Below are positions 36,090 to 46,409 of a stretch of 64,000 nt of DNA, in pieces (the stretch's first letter is position 1; each line of letters starts with the position of its first letter). The notes beneath the pieces were generated by a model. That model searched no databases, was not told the DNA's origin, and was given only the letters and a program-made list of their open reading frames with translations. Origin of the DNA: an uncultured Mucispirillum sp. (GTDB taxonomy: Bacteria > Chrysiogenota > Deferribacteres > Deferribacterales > Mucispirillaceae); the NCBI GenBank assembly GCA_944323205.1, contig CALURO010000005.1, positions 124,001 to 188,000 on the forward strand, written 5' to 3'. The position numbers and the translations under genes were made by a program.

Positions 36090-38210
36090 TTATCCTATTC
36101 CAAAATATGAAGTAGAATCTTTATACATTTCTTTCAGTCTATTATAAATGATATTATTTTTTTTCAAAGATAAGTCAGCATCTTCTTCAAGGATATCTGT
36201 AACATCATTTCTTACCTTCTGTATTATTTTTATATCTTTTATAATATCAGTAAAATGCAAATCAGGTATACCAGACTGTTTTGTACCAAAAAAATCTCCC
36301 TGCCCCCTAAGCTCTAAATCAGCTTCAGCAAGTTTAAAACCATCTTTAAATTCAAGCATGGCTTTTATACGCTTTTCACCATATTCACTAATTTTATCAG
36401 ATGCAATTAAAAGACAGTATGACTGTATATCATTTCTACCTACTCTTCCGCGAAGTTGGTGAAGTTGTGATAAACCAAATCTTTCTGCATTTTCTATTAA
36501 TATAACTGTTGCTTCAGGTACATCAACACCTACTTCAACAACTGTAGTAGATACAAGTATATCCATATCACCGTATTTAAAATCATGTAAAAGCTGCCTT
36601 TTTTCATCTGCTTTCATTTTTCCATGTAAAAGACCTACTTTTTTACCACTGAAATATTTTTTTACTTCTTCATAGCTTTGTGTTGCTGCTTTTAATTCTA
36701 ACTTATCACTTTCATCAATTAATGGATATATAAAATATCCTTTCTTTTTATCATTAAGTATTTCTTCAACAAAATCAAAAGCCTTGGTTATCTGTGATGC
36801 TCTGTATGCTTTTGTAATACATGGTATTCTTCCAGGCGGCATCTCATCAATGACACTTACATCTAAATCACCATACAGTGTCATAGCAAGTGTTCTAGGT
36901 ATTGGTGTTGCTGTCATTAATAAAATATCAGGATTATATCCTTTATCTATTAATATCTTACGTTGATGAACACCAAAACGGTGCTGTTCATCTGCTATTA
37001 TAAATCCTAGTTTTTGAAATTCCACATCTTCTTCTATTAATGCATGTGTTCCTATAATGATATCTATTTCACCATTTACAAGTTTTTCTTTCATTATCTC
37101 TTTATTTTTTTTAGTTACAGATCCAGTTAAAAGACACACATTAATATTTAATCTGCTAAAAAATTTCTCTGCATTATTATAATGCTGCTCTGCAAGAACT
37201 TCCGTTGGTGCAAGCATAACTGCCTGATAGCCATTATGAACAGCAACTGCAGCAGAAATAAAAGCTATAATAGTTTTACCACTGCCAACATCACCTTGTA
37301 TAAGTCTATTCATCTGTTTGTTTTTTACCATATCATTAAAAATATCAAGCAGTGCTTTTTTCTGCCCTTTTGTCAGCTTAAAAGGCATAATTTTATTAAT
37401 TTCTTCAAGGTATTCTTTATCTATATTATATTTTATACCTATACCCTTTGTATAAGTTTTGCGCTTAAGCTGCATTACAAGCTGTAAATAAAAAAGCTCT
37501 TCATATATAAACCTTACATATGCAGGGTGTTTTCTGGCTGCTATGCTTTCAACATTTTCTTTTGTTTCCGGATAATGCAAAGTTTTAACAGCATCTTTTA
37601 TATTAGGAAAATTATATTTATCTAAAATATATTTTGGCAGAGTTTCATTGATATAATTTAAGTATTTATTTAATGCTTCTTTTACAGCTTTTCTATATAC
37701 TGTAATACTAAAACCAGCAGGCATAGTATATATTGAACGAATTTTACCAATATCTTGTTTATTAATTATTTCTGGGTGAAAAATGGCAGGCACATTTTCA
37801 AATTTTATAACTGTTCCATACATATAGTATAATGAACCAGCATGGAGAAGTGATGATGGATAGTTTGCATTAAAATTTACCCATAAACATGAAAAATAAC
37901 CATTATCAGCTTTAAATATTGCTTTATATATGGATTTACCTTTATGAGTTCTAACAATACTGCTGTTTATAAATGTGCCTGTAAGTATAGTTTTTTCATT
38001 ATTGGTTTCAGGAATAAGTGCTTCATATCTATAAGGAAAAGAGAATATTACATCTTTTACTGTATAAATTTTAAGACGGTTAAACCCAGATTGGAATTTA
38101 TCCCCTATACCAGATAGATTATTAATAGAATAATTAAGGAAAGAAAAAGCTGCCTGATTATTATTCCTTTCAGGCAACTTATTATTTTTACTGCTCAAAC
38201 AACTAACCAA
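36090..38210 (-). CDS. recG: ATP-dependent DNA helicase RecG
   Basis: RecG remodels stalled forks and Holliday junctions. An N-terminal wedge OB-fold domain covers residues about 60-160 (TGTFINSSIVRTHKGKSIYK). The helicase core has Walker A RLIQGDVGSGKTIIAF, the DEQHRFGVHQR motif II/RecG box, LLMTATPIPRTLA, and motif VI QLRGRVGRND, with the TRG segment DGFKLAEADLELRGQGDFFG. The 706 residues fit. It begins eleven bases after cheW ends. Confidence 0.95.
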   Translation of the reverse strand: MVSCLSSKNNKLPERNNNQAAFSFLNYSINNLSGIGDKFQSGFNRLKIYTVKDVIFSFPYRYEALIPETNNEKTILTGTFINSSIVRTHKGKSIYKAIFKADNGYFSCLWVNFNANYPSSLLHAGSLYYMYGTVIKFENVPAIFHPEIINKQDIGKIRSIYTMPAGFSITVYRKAVKEALNKYLNYINETLPKYILDKYNFPNIKDAVKTLHYPETKENVESIAARKHPAYVRFIYEELFYLQLVMQLKRKTYTKGIGIKYNIDKEYLEEINKIMPFKLTKGQKKALLDIFNDMVKNKQMNRLIQGDVGSGKTIIAFISAAVAVHNGYQAVMLAPTEVLAEQHYNNAEKFFSRLNINVCLLTGSVTKKNKEIMKEKLVNGEIDIIIGTHALIEEDVEFQKLGFIIADEQHRFGVHQRKILIDKGYNPDILLMTATPIPRTLAMTLYGDLDVSVIDEMPPGRIPCITKAYRASQITKAFDFVEEILNDKKKGYFIYPLIDESDKLELKAATQSYEEVKKYFSGKKVGLLHGKMKADEKRQLLHDFKYGDMDILVSTTVVEVGVDVPEATVILIENAERFGLSQLHQLRGRVGRNDIQSYCLLIASDKISEYGEKRIKAMLEFKDGFKLAEADLELRGQGDFFGTKQSGIPDLHFTDIIKDIKIIQKVRNDVTDILEEDADLSLKKNNIIYNRLKEMYKDSTSYFGIG

Positions 38211-38220
38211 ATAAATAATT

Positions 38221-38673
38221 TTATGATAAGCTGTCTAAAGCCATTTGTTCTTGAATAGAGAATACTTTAAAAATATCAAGAATAATAACCATACATTTAG
38301 ATGTTCTTGCAACACCGCTGACATAGTTATCAATAGCTGGCGAAGTGCCTGGTGCTTTATCTATAGCATCAACTTCTATTCTTATTACATCTTCTACTTT
38401 ATCTACAATAAGTCCTATCATTCTAGTTTGTATATTAACTATAACTATACGGGTAGATTCGTCATGTTCACTAACTCTAATATTTAATTTTTTCCGTAAA
38501 TCAACTATTGGTATAACTTTATCACGCATATTGATAATACCTTCAACAAATATTGGAGCCCGTGGCACAGGAGTAATATCAACCATACGAATAATCTCTT
38601 TAACAGCCATTATGTCTATACCATAATGCTCTTGTGCAAGCATGAAACCTACGAACTGTCTTAACTCTGCCAT
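38221..38673 (-). CDS. cheW: Chemotaxis coupling protein CheW
   Basis: CheW links chemoreceptors to the CheA kinase. The full-length CheW domain is present: FVGFMLAQEHYGIDIMAVKEI, IINMRDKVIPIVDLRKKL, TRIVIVNIQTRMIGLIVDKVEDVI and a C-terminal FKVFSIQEQ. The length of 150 means CheW alone, not a CheV or CheA fusion. cheA is not in the window. An MCP gene lies separately at 50029. An AAGAGG ribosome site precedes the ATG. Confidence 0.93.
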   Translation of the reverse strand: MAELRQFVGFMLAQEHYGIDIMAVKEIIRMVDITPVPRAPIFVEGIINMRDKVIPIVDLRKKLNIRVSEHDESTRIVIVNIQTRMIGLIVDKVEDVIRIEVDAIDKAPGTSPAIDNYVSGVARTSKCMVIILDIFKVFSIQEQMALDSLS

Positions 38674-38702
38674 ATAATCCTCTTTTTAATAATTAATAGT
38701 TT

Positions 38703-38731
38703 ACTCTATAATATATTTTTAAATATTTCAA
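38703..38731 (-). promoter_or_regulatory. Possible promoter for cheW-recG
   Basis: On the minus strand TTGAAA (38726-38731, five of six) is 17 bases from TAGAGT (38703-38708, four of six), about 30 bases before the cheW ATG. In AT-rich DNA this is only suggestive. Confidence 0.35.
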
Positions 38732-38746
38732 TAGCATTTTACAGCT

Positions 38747-39610
38747 TTACAACTTTTTTACTGGAACAATAAAATTAATCGCATTTTCTTTTATCATTAT
38801 ATAAGTTGATTCATTTTGAAGCTCAGTATATTCCCCATCAATCTGACAAAATGAAGCACCATTTAATTTTATATTTGCAGCACTTATATGTGTACCATGA
38901 AAACCAAGCCAAAAAAATAAAGGTGCAAATGCTTTAAAAAGTGATAATCTGCTACCTTTTTCTACTAAAAAACAGTTAATTTTTCCTTCCTGTATATTAC
39001 CAAGTTTATATGTTCCTGCATAAGATGCAGAAATAGCAAAAACTCCATGATAAAAGCCGTATCTTTTACCATTTACATATATATACATTCTGCTGTATTT
39101 ATCAGTAAAAAATGCAGGAACACCATGAATAACATGTGCAAGAGTTTTTAAAAGTTTAAATCTAACACCCTTTTTTTCTACATTTCTAACAATATGAGCA
39201 TCAAAACCAACGCCTGCCATAAGCAGAAAAATTTTATTATCAATATAACCAACAGGTATCTTTTTTATATTACTTAAATCTAAATGTTTTGCTGCAATTA
39301 ATGGATTTGCAGATATTCCATATTCTTTACAGAAAACATTTTTTGTTCCAAAAGGCAGCACATAAAAAAGTTTATCAGTATTTACAACCCCTTTTGCAAC
39401 CTCATTCACAAGTCCATCACCACCAGCTGCTATAATGATATTTGATGAACTGTTTTGAGCTAAATATGTTCCATGGCCTCTATATTCTGTTAAAGCAAGT
39501 TCCACTTTATCTGCTTTTTCTTGTAACAGCACCATTATTTTATGCAGTAAAGGTTTTATGATTTTGTATTTTCCACTGGCAGGATTTGCTATAATTAAGA
39601 TATCAGCCAT
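38747..39610 (-). CDS. Diacylglycerol/sphingosine kinase-family lipid kinase (YegS/DagK-like)
   Basis: The DAGK catalytic motifs are ANPASGK at residues 8-14 and IIAAGGDGLVNEVAKGV near 60, followed by LPFGTKNVFCKEYGI. The C-terminal region LVEKGSR and FCQIDGEYTEL completes the YegS/DgkB fold. It is predicted to phosphorylate a membrane lipid such as diacylglycerol at the inner membrane. It follows mqnD by twelve bases in the mla transcript, which may reflect a role in lipid homeostasis. Confidence 0.85.
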   Translation of the reverse strand: MADILIIANPASGKYKIIKPLLHKIMVLLQEKADKVELALTEYRGHGTYLAQNSSSNIIIAAGGDGLVNEVAKGVVNTDKLFYVLPFGTKNVFCKEYGISANPLIAAKHLDLSNIKKIPVGYIDNKIFLLMAGVGFDAHIVRNVEKKGVRFKLLKTLAHVIHGVPAFFTDKYSRMYIYVNGKRYGFYHGVFAISASYAGTYKLGNIQEGKINCFLVEKGSRLSLFKAFAPLFFWLGFHGTHISAANIKLNGASFCQIDGEYTELQNESTYIMIKENAINFIVPVKKL

Positions 39611-39622
39611 TATGCACCTTGA

Positions 39623-40417
39623 TTATACAAAAACACTTTTATCAGCACCTATTAATGCAGCTACAGCTCTAATAGCTGGCGATAAGTCTTTTGAATATTC
39701 ATTTACATATAATTTAATATGAGAATCCATTACATTATTATCCATATCCTGAGCATATTTTTTACAGAAAGATAATGCTTCATCTTTATGGTTATATGCA
39801 TATTCTATACTTCTTTTTATAGTATCATTTATCATATCAGCTAAATGAATATAGTTTTTATGTAAAGCAATAAAACCTAATGGAATTGGTAAATTATAAT
39901 GACTTTCCCACTCTACACCTAAATCTATTACTTTTGTAAGATTATACTGATTATAAGTAAACCTGCCTTCATGAATAACAAGTCCGCCGTCTACTTCACC
40001 ATTTTTTAATGCAGGCATAATTTTATCAAACCGCATTACTACTGCATTTTCAGCACATTCTGGATAAAATCTTTTTAATACCATAAATGCTGTAGTATTT
40101 TCTCCAGGAACAGCCATTTTTTTATGCTTTAATTCTTCCATAGTTTTATAATTTTTAGATAATACTAATGGACCGCATCCAAACCCTAATGCTCCACCGC
40201 ATTTTAATATTTTGTAATTTTCTTTAATTAAAGGATAAACACCAAAAGATACTTTCACTATATCCTGCTCTTCTTTTAATGCCATATTATTACAAAGCTG
40301 AATATCCTCCATTGTTAAGTCTATTTCAAAAGGTACATCAATATCTTTACGAATTAATGCTCCAAAAATAAATGTATCATTTGGACAAGTTGATATTGCT
40401 AATCTTAATTTATCCAT
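39623..40417 (-). CDS. mqnD: 1,4-dihydroxy-6-naphthoate synthase MqnD
   Basis: MqnD converts cyclic dehypoxanthine futalosine to 1,4-dihydroxy-6-naphthoate in the futalosine route to menaquinone. The family start CPNDTFIFGALI, VSFGVYPLI, GGALGFGCGPLVLS, VPGENTTAFMVLK and the GLVIHEGRFTY catalytic-His region are all present. Its two-lobe fold resembles periplasmic binding proteins, but no signal peptide occurs. Other mqn genes are not adjacent; the deaminase at 29690 may belong to the pathway. Confidence 0.92.
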   Translation of the reverse strand: MDKLRLAISTCPNDTFIFGALIRKDIDVPFEIDLTMEDIQLCNNMALKEEQDIVKVSFGVYPLIKENYKILKCGGALGFGCGPLVLSKNYKTMEELKHKKMAVPGENTTAFMVLKRFYPECAENAVVMRFDKIMPALKNGEVDGGLVIHEGRFTYNQYNLTKVIDLGVEWESHYNLPIPLGFIALHKNYIHLADMINDTIKRSIEYAYNHKDEALSFCKKYAQDMDNNVMDSHIKLYVNEYSKDLSPAIRAVAALIGADKSVFV

Positions 40418-40433
40418 AACCTTTCCTTTTGTT

Positions 40434-42176
40434 TTAATATACTAAACTGTCAAAAAAAACATCGCTTTCGTCTATTTTCTTGTTGTCTTGTTTTTTTATA
40501 TCATTATTTTTTTTCTGTTCTGCTGTATTTTCTATTTTAATTGTATTTTTTTCTACTGCTTTATTTTCTTCTTTTACAGTATTATTTTCTTTTGTCTGGC
40601 TTGATTTTGTATTTTTATATTCTTTATATACAGCTTCACTTTCCGGCTCACTTTTATACTCTCTGTATTCTGCTTTTTGAGCTTTAGTTTCTTTTTCCAT
40701 ATTATTTGCAAGTCTGCCTAAATCTGACGGCTTAAACCTTATACCAGCACCTACCATATACATTCTGTTTGTATAACCTATAACATCTTCTACACCAGCT
40801 TGAATAAAGATACCTTTATAAAAATGCCACCTTATTAATGCCCTTGTATATACATCTAAACTATTAGAGTAAGCATTAAAATCATAAGCTTCAAGAGAGA
40901 TAGCTAAATCTTTATTTTTTAAAGGATAAATATCTGCAGCTAAACCTAAGGTATTATCAAATATACCAAATCTTAAACCAAAAATATTATAAAAAATATG
41001 GCTATACTGTAATGAAAAAGCTAATTCAGAATTTTTTATTTTATTACCATATATATCATATTCTGGACTGTTTGGATTAATAATGGGTATATTTGATACT
41101 CCTATTAAATAAAAGTTTTTAGGGTCAGTATAAAATGATGCCTGAGCATACCCTCTTCCTGTATTTACAGATTTAGCATCAAATAAATAATCGGCACCTA
41201 TCGTTGCATAAAGGCTCATTCTATCTTCATTATCTTCTACATCATCTCCAAAAAAAGAAGAAACACCGCTTACTACTTTTTTAATATCATTTTTTGTCTG
41301 ATTATCATTAATAAGCATACCTAAAGTGCCGTTGCCTTCATTAATATCATTAGTAATTTTTTCTATTTCGTCCATTGTAGAGTTAACTTTATCAGTTATT
41401 TCTTTTAAGTTTTTTAAGCTGCCATCTATGTTATCATGATTATTTGCAAGCAGTTTATCAACTGATACTGTAAATTCTTTTAATGTCTGGCTTATTTCTG
41501 TAATATTATTAATAGAAGTATTTAGATTTTTTTCATTTTTTGCAAGCAGCTTGTCTATCATATCTGTCATATTTTTAGCATTTGCAATAACATCTTGAAT
41601 ATTCTGCTCATTAGACGAAACAATATTTTTAACACTGTCAGTTATATCTTTTAAGTTTGAAATGCTGTCCTGTAAAGAATCTTTAGATTTATCTGTTGTA
41701 ACAACTTCATTAAATGTTTTTAAAAGTATAGTCATTTCTGCTGCCACATCATTAAGTTTTGCAATTACTGCGTCTAAATTTGCAGTAGACTGCCTACCAT
41801 CATATTCATAATTATTCTGCAATGGTGCTTGAGATTTTATAGTATGGTCTACTTCCAGCTCTACAAACTTTTGTCCTACAAAACCAGACTGTTTTACATT
41901 AAATCTTACATTATCAGGTATTTCAAATTCACGGTAAATATTAACACGAGTTAATATCTGGTTATCTTTCATCATAACATCTTTAACTTCACCTACTTTT
42001 AAGCCTTTATACATAATAGGTGTACCGCTGCGCATACCTGTAGCATCGTTTAATCTAAAATATACAGTATTGCCTTCTTTTGAATTTAATTCAAGATTAC
42101 CAAATATTGCAGCAGTTACTGCTACCATAAAAAAACCAATTATAACAAAAATACCAACTTTCGTTTCTACATTCAT
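40434..42176 (-). CDS. MlaD-like MCE protein with long helical region and C-terminal beta-rich domain
   Basis: The N-terminal membrane helix (VGIFVIIGFFMVAVTAAIF, residues about 8-26) leads into an MCE domain at about 36-115 (TGMRSGTPIMYKGLKVGEVKDV and QSGFVGQKFVELEVD). Residues 125-300 form a long helical, coiled-coil-like region with repeated NNITEI/NLKEI-like heptads. Residues about 315-475 are strand-rich (GADYLFDAKSV, LRFGIFDNTLGLAADIYPL, FIQAGVEDVIGY) and resemble an outer-membrane barrel. A tail of about 100 residues is Lys/Glu/Asn-rich. It follows mlaF and mlaE, so it is the periplasm-spanning substrate channel of a lipid ABC transporter. Plain MlaD is about 180 residues. Confidence 0.85.
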   Translation of the reverse strand: MNVETKVGIFVIIGFFMVAVTAAIFGNLELNSKEGNTVYFRLNDATGMRSGTPIMYKGLKVGEVKDVMMKDNQILTRVNIYREFEIPDNVRFNVKQSGFVGQKFVELEVDHTIKSQAPLQNNYEYDGRQSTANLDAVIAKLNDVAAEMTILLKTFNEVVTTDKSKDSLQDSISNLKDITDSVKNIVSSNEQNIQDVIANAKNMTDMIDKLLAKNEKNLNTSINNITEISQTLKEFTVSVDKLLANNHDNIDGSLKNLKEITDKVNSTMDEIEKITNDINEGNGTLGMLINDNQTKNDIKKVVSGVSSFFGDDVEDNEDRMSLYATIGADYLFDAKSVNTGRGYAQASFYTDPKNFYLIGVSNIPIINPNSPEYDIYGNKIKNSELAFSLQYSHIFYNIFGLRFGIFDNTLGLAADIYPLKNKDLAISLEAYDFNAYSNSLDVYTRALIRWHFYKGIFIQAGVEDVIGYTNRMYMVGAGIRFKPSDLGRLANNMEKETKAQKAEYREYKSEPESEAVYKEYKNTKSSQTKENNTVKEENKAVEKNTIKIENTAEQKKNNDIKKQDNKKIDESDVFFDSLVY

Positions 42177-42207
42177 TTAAGTATCTCTTCCTATTTATAA
42201 AAAATTA

Positions 42208-42954
42208 TTAATAAACTTTTATTGGCCCATCTTTTGAGCCTGAAAAAAACTGCCTTACATACGGATTATCTGTAGTTTTAAAATATTCTGGTGTTCCATA
42301 CTGTATAATCCTGCCATTATAAAGCATACCGATATAATCTGCATTTTTTAAAACACTTGTAATATCATGAGAAATAACTACAGATGTAATATTTAATTCT
42401 TTTTGAGTATTATATATCAAATCATCAACAATATCTGTCATAATAGGGTCAAGACCAGTTGTAGGCTCATCATACATTATAATATCTGGTGAAAGTGCAA
42501 TAGCCCTTGCAAGCCCTACCCGTTTACGCATACCACCTGATAACTCTGATGGATATTTATGATTAACTCCAGAAAGCCCTACTAATTTTAATTTTTCAGT
42601 AACTATTTCCTGCAGTTCATCTTCTGAAAGTTTTCTATGCTCTCTTAATGGAAAAGCAACATTATCAAATATTGTAATAGAATCAAAAAGAGCAGCATTT
42701 TGAAAAAGCATACCAAACTTATAACGCACTTTTAAAAGCTGTTTTTTATTTGCAGTTGTAATATCAAACCCATCTACATATATTTTGCCACTGTCTGGTT
42801 TTATAAGCCCCATAAGTTGTTTTAAAAGTACACTTTTACCAGTTCCTGATGGACCTATTATATAAGTAATAGCACCTTTTTTTATTTCTAGATTTATGCC
42901 ATTATGTACTTTTGTTGAGCCAAATGATTTATATAAATTTTCAACTTTAATCAT
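42208..42954 (-). CDS. mlaF: Mla-type phospholipid ABC transporter ATPase MlaF
   Basis: The ATPase powers lipid transfer between membranes. Walker A is GPSGTGKSVLLKQ near residue 35, the signature LSGGMRKRVGLARAIA near 137, and Walker B IIMYDEPTTGLDP near 158, with the H-loop in VISHDIT. The MRKRVGLARAIA variant is typical of MlaF/MkL proteins. It overlaps mlaE by four bases and is followed by the MCE gene after 31 bases. Confidence 0.93.
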   Translation of the reverse strand: MIKVENLYKSFGSTKVHNGINLEIKKGAITYIIGPSGTGKSVLLKQLMGLIKPDSGKIYVDGFDITTANKKQLLKVRYKFGMLFQNAALFDSITIFDNVAFPLREHRKLSEDELQEIVTEKLKLVGLSGVNHKYPSELSGGMRKRVGLARAIALSPDIIMYDEPTTGLDPIMTDIVDDLIYNTQKELNITSVVISHDITSVLKNADYIGMLYNGRIIQYGTPEYFKTTDNPYVRQFFSGSKDGPIKVY

Positions 42955-43721
42955 AATATTAATACCGATGTTAAAATATAGTCAAACATACACACAAGAA
43001 CGCTTGATTCAACAACAGACATATTTGTTGCTTTACCAACACCTTCTGCCCCGGTAGAAGTATTAAAACCATTATAACAGCTTACTACTACAACTATTAT
43101 TCCAAATACAAATGATTTTATAAGACTATCCATTATATCGTTAATATTTGTATAAAGCACCATATTTTCAAAATATATACTGCCGCTTATACCCATCAAA
43201 TTAACAACAACAAAGTAACTTCCTATTAAACCAAATATAATACATATAGCATTAAGCAGCGGCATAGAAAACATACCAGCAAGCAATCTAGGAACAGCTA
43301 AATAATGTACCGGGTCTACAGCCATAGCATCAAGAGCATCTATTTGTTCAGTTACTTTCATTGTTCCAAGCTCAGCTGTCATAGCAGAGCCTGCACGGGC
43401 AGCAACCATTATACCAGTTAAAACAGGTCCAAGTTCAAGTATCATAGCCATAGCAACAAGACCACTTGTCATTTCACCAGCACCAAAGTTATTAAGCCCT
43501 TTATATGACTGCAGACTAAAAACCATACCTGTAAAAATACCTGTTAATATAATAATAGGTATAGACTTATAACCTATAAACTCAATTTGTTTAATAAAAA
43601 GCCTAAACCTAAAAGGTGGCTTAAAAACTCCTTTTGCTGTTTCATAAAACAGTATAGACATTCTACCAGCCATATGGATAATATCTAATACAATTTTACC
43701 TATAAATTCAAAAAATTTCAA
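42951..43721 (-). CDS. mlaE: Mla-type phospholipid ABC transporter permease MlaE
   Basis: MlaE is the inner-membrane permease of the MCE transporter. The family core SIPIIILTGIFTGMVFSLQ, ELGPVLTGIMVAARAGSAMTAELGTM-type segment and EQIDALDAMAVDPVHYL occur in order, with five or six helices. I prefer a TTG start at 43721, five bases after AAGG, giving 256 residues. The open frame extends to 43790, but that start would overlap alr by 83 bases and add a non-family leader. Confidence 0.9.
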   Translation of the reverse strand: MKFFEFIGKIVLDIIHMAGRMSILFYETAKGVFKPPFRFRLFIKQIEFIGYKSIPIIILTGIFTGMVFSLQSYKGLNNFGAGEMTSGLVAMAMILELGPVLTGIMVAARAGSAMTAELGTMKVTEQIDALDAMAVDPVHYLAVPRLLAGMFSMPLLNAICIIFGLIGSYFVVVNLMGISGSIYFENMVLYTNINDIMDSLIKSFVFGIIVVVVSCYNGFNTSTGAEGVGKATNMSVVESSVLVCMFDYILTSVLIL

Positions 43722-44841
43722 AATGACCTTCTTTATATTTATATACTCTTGGCACTCTATCTGAAATGCCACATAATATTTCATAATCAATAGTGTCTGC
43801 CCACTGACCTAATGTGGAAGCAGTAATATCATCACCCATTATCTGCACTTTCTGACCAATACAGTTTTCTCCAAGCTCAGTAACATCTATCATTGTCATA
43901 TCCATACATACATTTCCTATTACTTTACATTTTTTACTGCCTGCAAGCACATACCCTTTATTTGAAAACGAACGCCTGTAACCATCAGCGTAACCTATTG
44001 GTATAACACCAATTATCATATCTTTATGTGCAAAAAATGTTCTACCATATCCAACAGATTCACCTTTTTTAAGAAATTTTACATGGGCTATTTCACTCCA
44101 TAAGCTCATAACAGGCTCTAAATCTTTTAGCACATTTGTAGATTCATATCCATATAAAAATAAACCTGGTCGAGTAAAAGTCCATCTGTTTTCAAAATTA
44201 GCTATACCAGATGAATTTAAAAAACTTGTAGCAAAAGTATAATCTTTATTAATTTCTAAAAATTTATCAAATCTTTCTGTTTGTATATGAGCATAACTAT
44301 TATCACAATCTGAAGTCGCAAGATGACTTATTGCAAAATCCACATGAAGATTTTTATACTTTTTTAATAATTCAGAAAGCTGTATTTCATGTGAAAAACC
44401 AAGTCTATTCATACCTGTATCAATTTCTACTGCTACATGAGCTTCTATGCCTAACTCTTTAGCAGCTTTAGAAATTATTTCTGCATATCTGTAATCAAAA
44501 ACTGGCAGTGTAAGTGATGACTGTAACGCTTCTTTTACAAAAGAATCACTTACATAACCAAGCACTACAATTTTTGTATCCATAGAAGATAATACTTTTC
44601 TAAGCTCTATACCTTCAATCATTGTAGCAACTGCAAAATGTTTTACATTTTTTTCTTCATAAGCATATTTTGCTAAAATTTTTGCACCATGACCATAAGC
44701 ATCTGCTTTTACAACAGCAATGATATCTGATTTAGAAAGTTTTCTGGCAATATCAATATTATATCCAAACCTTTCCATATCAATAACAGCATAAGTTGGG
44801 CGAGGAATAATGCCCATATTATCTAAACTATTTATTTTCAT
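43708..44841 (-). CDS. alr: Alanine racemase Alr
   Basis: PLP-dependent Alr makes D-alanine for peptidoglycan. The PLP lysine is in [13 protein letters not shown] near residue 45, the substrate Arg/Tyr region in [11 protein letters not shown], and [13 protein letters not shown] and the [12 protein letters not shown] terminus follow. The 377 residues are standard. It overlaps prfB by 14 bases upstream and the proposed mlaE start downstream, linking cell-wall and lipid-transport genes in one message. Confidence 0.94.
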   Translation of the reverse strand: MKINSLDNMGIIPRPTYAVIDMERFGYNIDIARKLSKSDIIAVVKADAYGHGAKILAKYAYEEKNVKHFAVATMIEGIELRKVLSSMDTKIVVLGYVSDSFVKEALQSSLTLPVFDYRYAEIISKAAKELGIEAHVAVEIDTGMNRLGFSHEIQLSELLKKYKNLHVDFAISHLATSDCDNSYAHIQTERFDKFLEINKDYTFATSFLNSSGIANFENRWTFTRPGLFLYGYESTNVLKDLEPVMSLWSEIAHVKFLKKGESVGYGRTFFAHKDMIIGVIPIGYADGYRRSFSNKGYVLAGSKKCKVIGNVCMDMTMIDVTELGENCIGQKVQIMGDDITASTLGQWADTIDYEILCGISDRVPRVYKYKEGHFEIF

Positions 44842-45940
44842 TTTCTATTCCTGCAGCAAAAAGTAAATACTGCCTAATAAATGGCTCTAACTCACCGTCC
44901 ATAACAGCATCAACATTTCCTGTTTCATACTTTGTACGCAAATCTTTTACCATTTTATACGGGTGCATAACATAAGAACGGATTTGATTTCCCCAACCAA
45001 TATCTGTTTTACTATCTTCCATTTTTTCTTTAGCTTCACTTCGCTTTTCCATTTCATATTCATAAAGTTTAGATTTTAAAATCTTCATAGCAGAAGCTTT
45101 ATTTTTGTGCTGACTTCTTTCGTTTTGGCATGATACTACAATACCTGTTGGTATATGTGTTATTCTAACAGCAGAATCTGTTGTGTTAATATGCTGTCCG
45201 CCAGCTCCGCCAGCTCTATATGTATCTATTCTTAAATCTGATTCATTTATTTCTATTTCTAAATCATCATCAATTTCAGGCAACACAAATACAGAAGCAA
45301 ATGAAGTATGGCGCCTGTTTTGTGAATCAAATGGTGAAATTCGTACAAGTCTATGAACACCGCTTTCACCTTTTAAATAGCCAAAGCCATATTCACCAAT
45401 AATATTAAATGTAATAGATTTTATCCCTGCTTCATCACCATCAAGCTGGTCTAATATTTCAAGTTTAAAGCTGTTTTTTTCTGCCCAGCGTGCATACATT
45501 CTAAAAAGCATAGATGCCCAGTCGTCTGCTTCTGTGCCACCAGCACCTGAGTGTATTGTTACAATTGCATTATTAATATCGTGCTGGTCACTTAAAATAA
45601 GCTTTAATTCAAAATCTACAGTTTGTTTTTTATAATTATAAAAAGTATCTATTATATCTTTTTCTACAGAAGTTTCACCTTCTTTATAAAGCTCTATTAA
45701 AACACCACAGTCTTCTTGTGTCTGTAAAAGGCTTCTATATAACTCTAAAAACTTTTTAATTGCAGACTGTTCTTTTAAAAGATGTTTTGATTCTTTTTTA
45801 GACCAGAAGTCTTTATCAGTCATAGACATATTTTCAATATTATCTACTTTTTTTTGCAGTAAATCTTCCTTTACTGCTGGTGCAAAACTTTTTACTTTAT
45901 TATTTAATTCATCTATCTCTTGAAGTATCTCTTCTAACAT
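44828..45940 (-). CDS. prfB: Peptide chain release factor 2 (RF2)
   Basis: RF2 ends translation at UAA and UGA. The GGQ loop is in [20 protein letters not shown] near residue 245, and the helix [16 protein letters not shown] near 125 is typical of RF2. The stop-codon SPF-like motif ISPFDSQ is visible near 208. I start at the ATG at 45940 after AAAGG; an in-frame TTG at 45970 is less likely. The frame is uninterrupted from the start, so the programmed +1 frameshift known for many prfB genes is absent here. Confidence 0.93.
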   Translation of the reverse strand: MLEEILQEIDELNNKVKSFAPAVKEDLLQKKVDNIENMSMTDKDFWSKKESKHLLKEQSAIKKFLELYRSLLQTQEDCGVLIELYKEGETSVEKDIIDTFYNYKKQTVDFELKLILSDQHDINNAIVTIHSGAGGTEADDWASMLFRMYARWAEKNSFKLEILDQLDGDEAGIKSITFNIIGEYGFGYLKGESGVHRLVRISPFDSQNRRHTSFASVFVLPEIDDDLEIEINESDLRIDTYRAGGAGGQHINTTDSAVRITHIPTGIVVSCQNERSQHKNKASAMKILKSKLYEYEMEKRSEAKEKMEDSKTDIGWGNQIRSYVMHPYKMVKDLRTKYETGNVDAVMDGELEPFIRQYLLFAAGIENENK

Positions 45941-45959
45941 ATTGACCTTTATATTTTTT

Positions 45960-46409
45960 TTATATTTCAATAATTACTGCAGTTTCATCACATTCAGGAT
46001 ATTTAGGGCATTTTAAACAGTCTGTCCATATTTTTTTTGGCAGGTTGTCAAGCTCTGTTATTTTAAAACCACAGCTTTCAAAAAATTCCTGCATATATGT
46101 AAGTGCAAACACTTTTGTAAATCCTATTTCTTTTGCTCTTTTTAAAGAATATTCTACCATTGCCTGCCCTATTTTCTGCCTTTTATACTGCTCTACTACT
46201 GCTAATGAGCGTATTTCAGCAGTATCACTCCATGTTGGGTGCAGTGCACAAACACCTTTAACTGCTTCATCATCTTCCCATATAATAAATTCATATATTT
46301 TTTCATATATTTCATTTCTACTTATTTGAAGCATCTGTCCTTTTTTTGCATACTGGTTTACTATCTGCTGAATAACTGGTGCATCATTAATTTTTGCTTG
46401 TCTAATCAT
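45960..46409 (-). CDS. Short GNAT acetyltransferase, ArgA-like N-acetylglutamate synthase
   Basis: This single GNAT domain has the acetyl-CoA loop [19 protein letters not shown] near residues 72-90 and [12 protein letters not shown] later. The C-terminal motif [18 protein letters not shown] is characteristic of the short ArgA-type family that makes N-acetylglutamate for arginine synthesis in many non-proteobacteria. It lacks the kinase-like domain of E. coli ArgA. Other arg genes are not nearby. It lies 19 bases before prfB and overlaps the lipoprotein by four bases. Confidence 0.82.
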   Translation of the reverse strand: MIRQAKINDAPVIQQIVNQYAKKGQMLQISRNEIYEKIYEFIIWEDDEAVKGVCALHPTWSDTAEIRSLAVVEQYKRQKIGQAMVEYSLKRAKEIGFTKVFALTYMQEFFESCGFKITELDNLPKKIWTDCLKCPKYPECDETAVIIEI

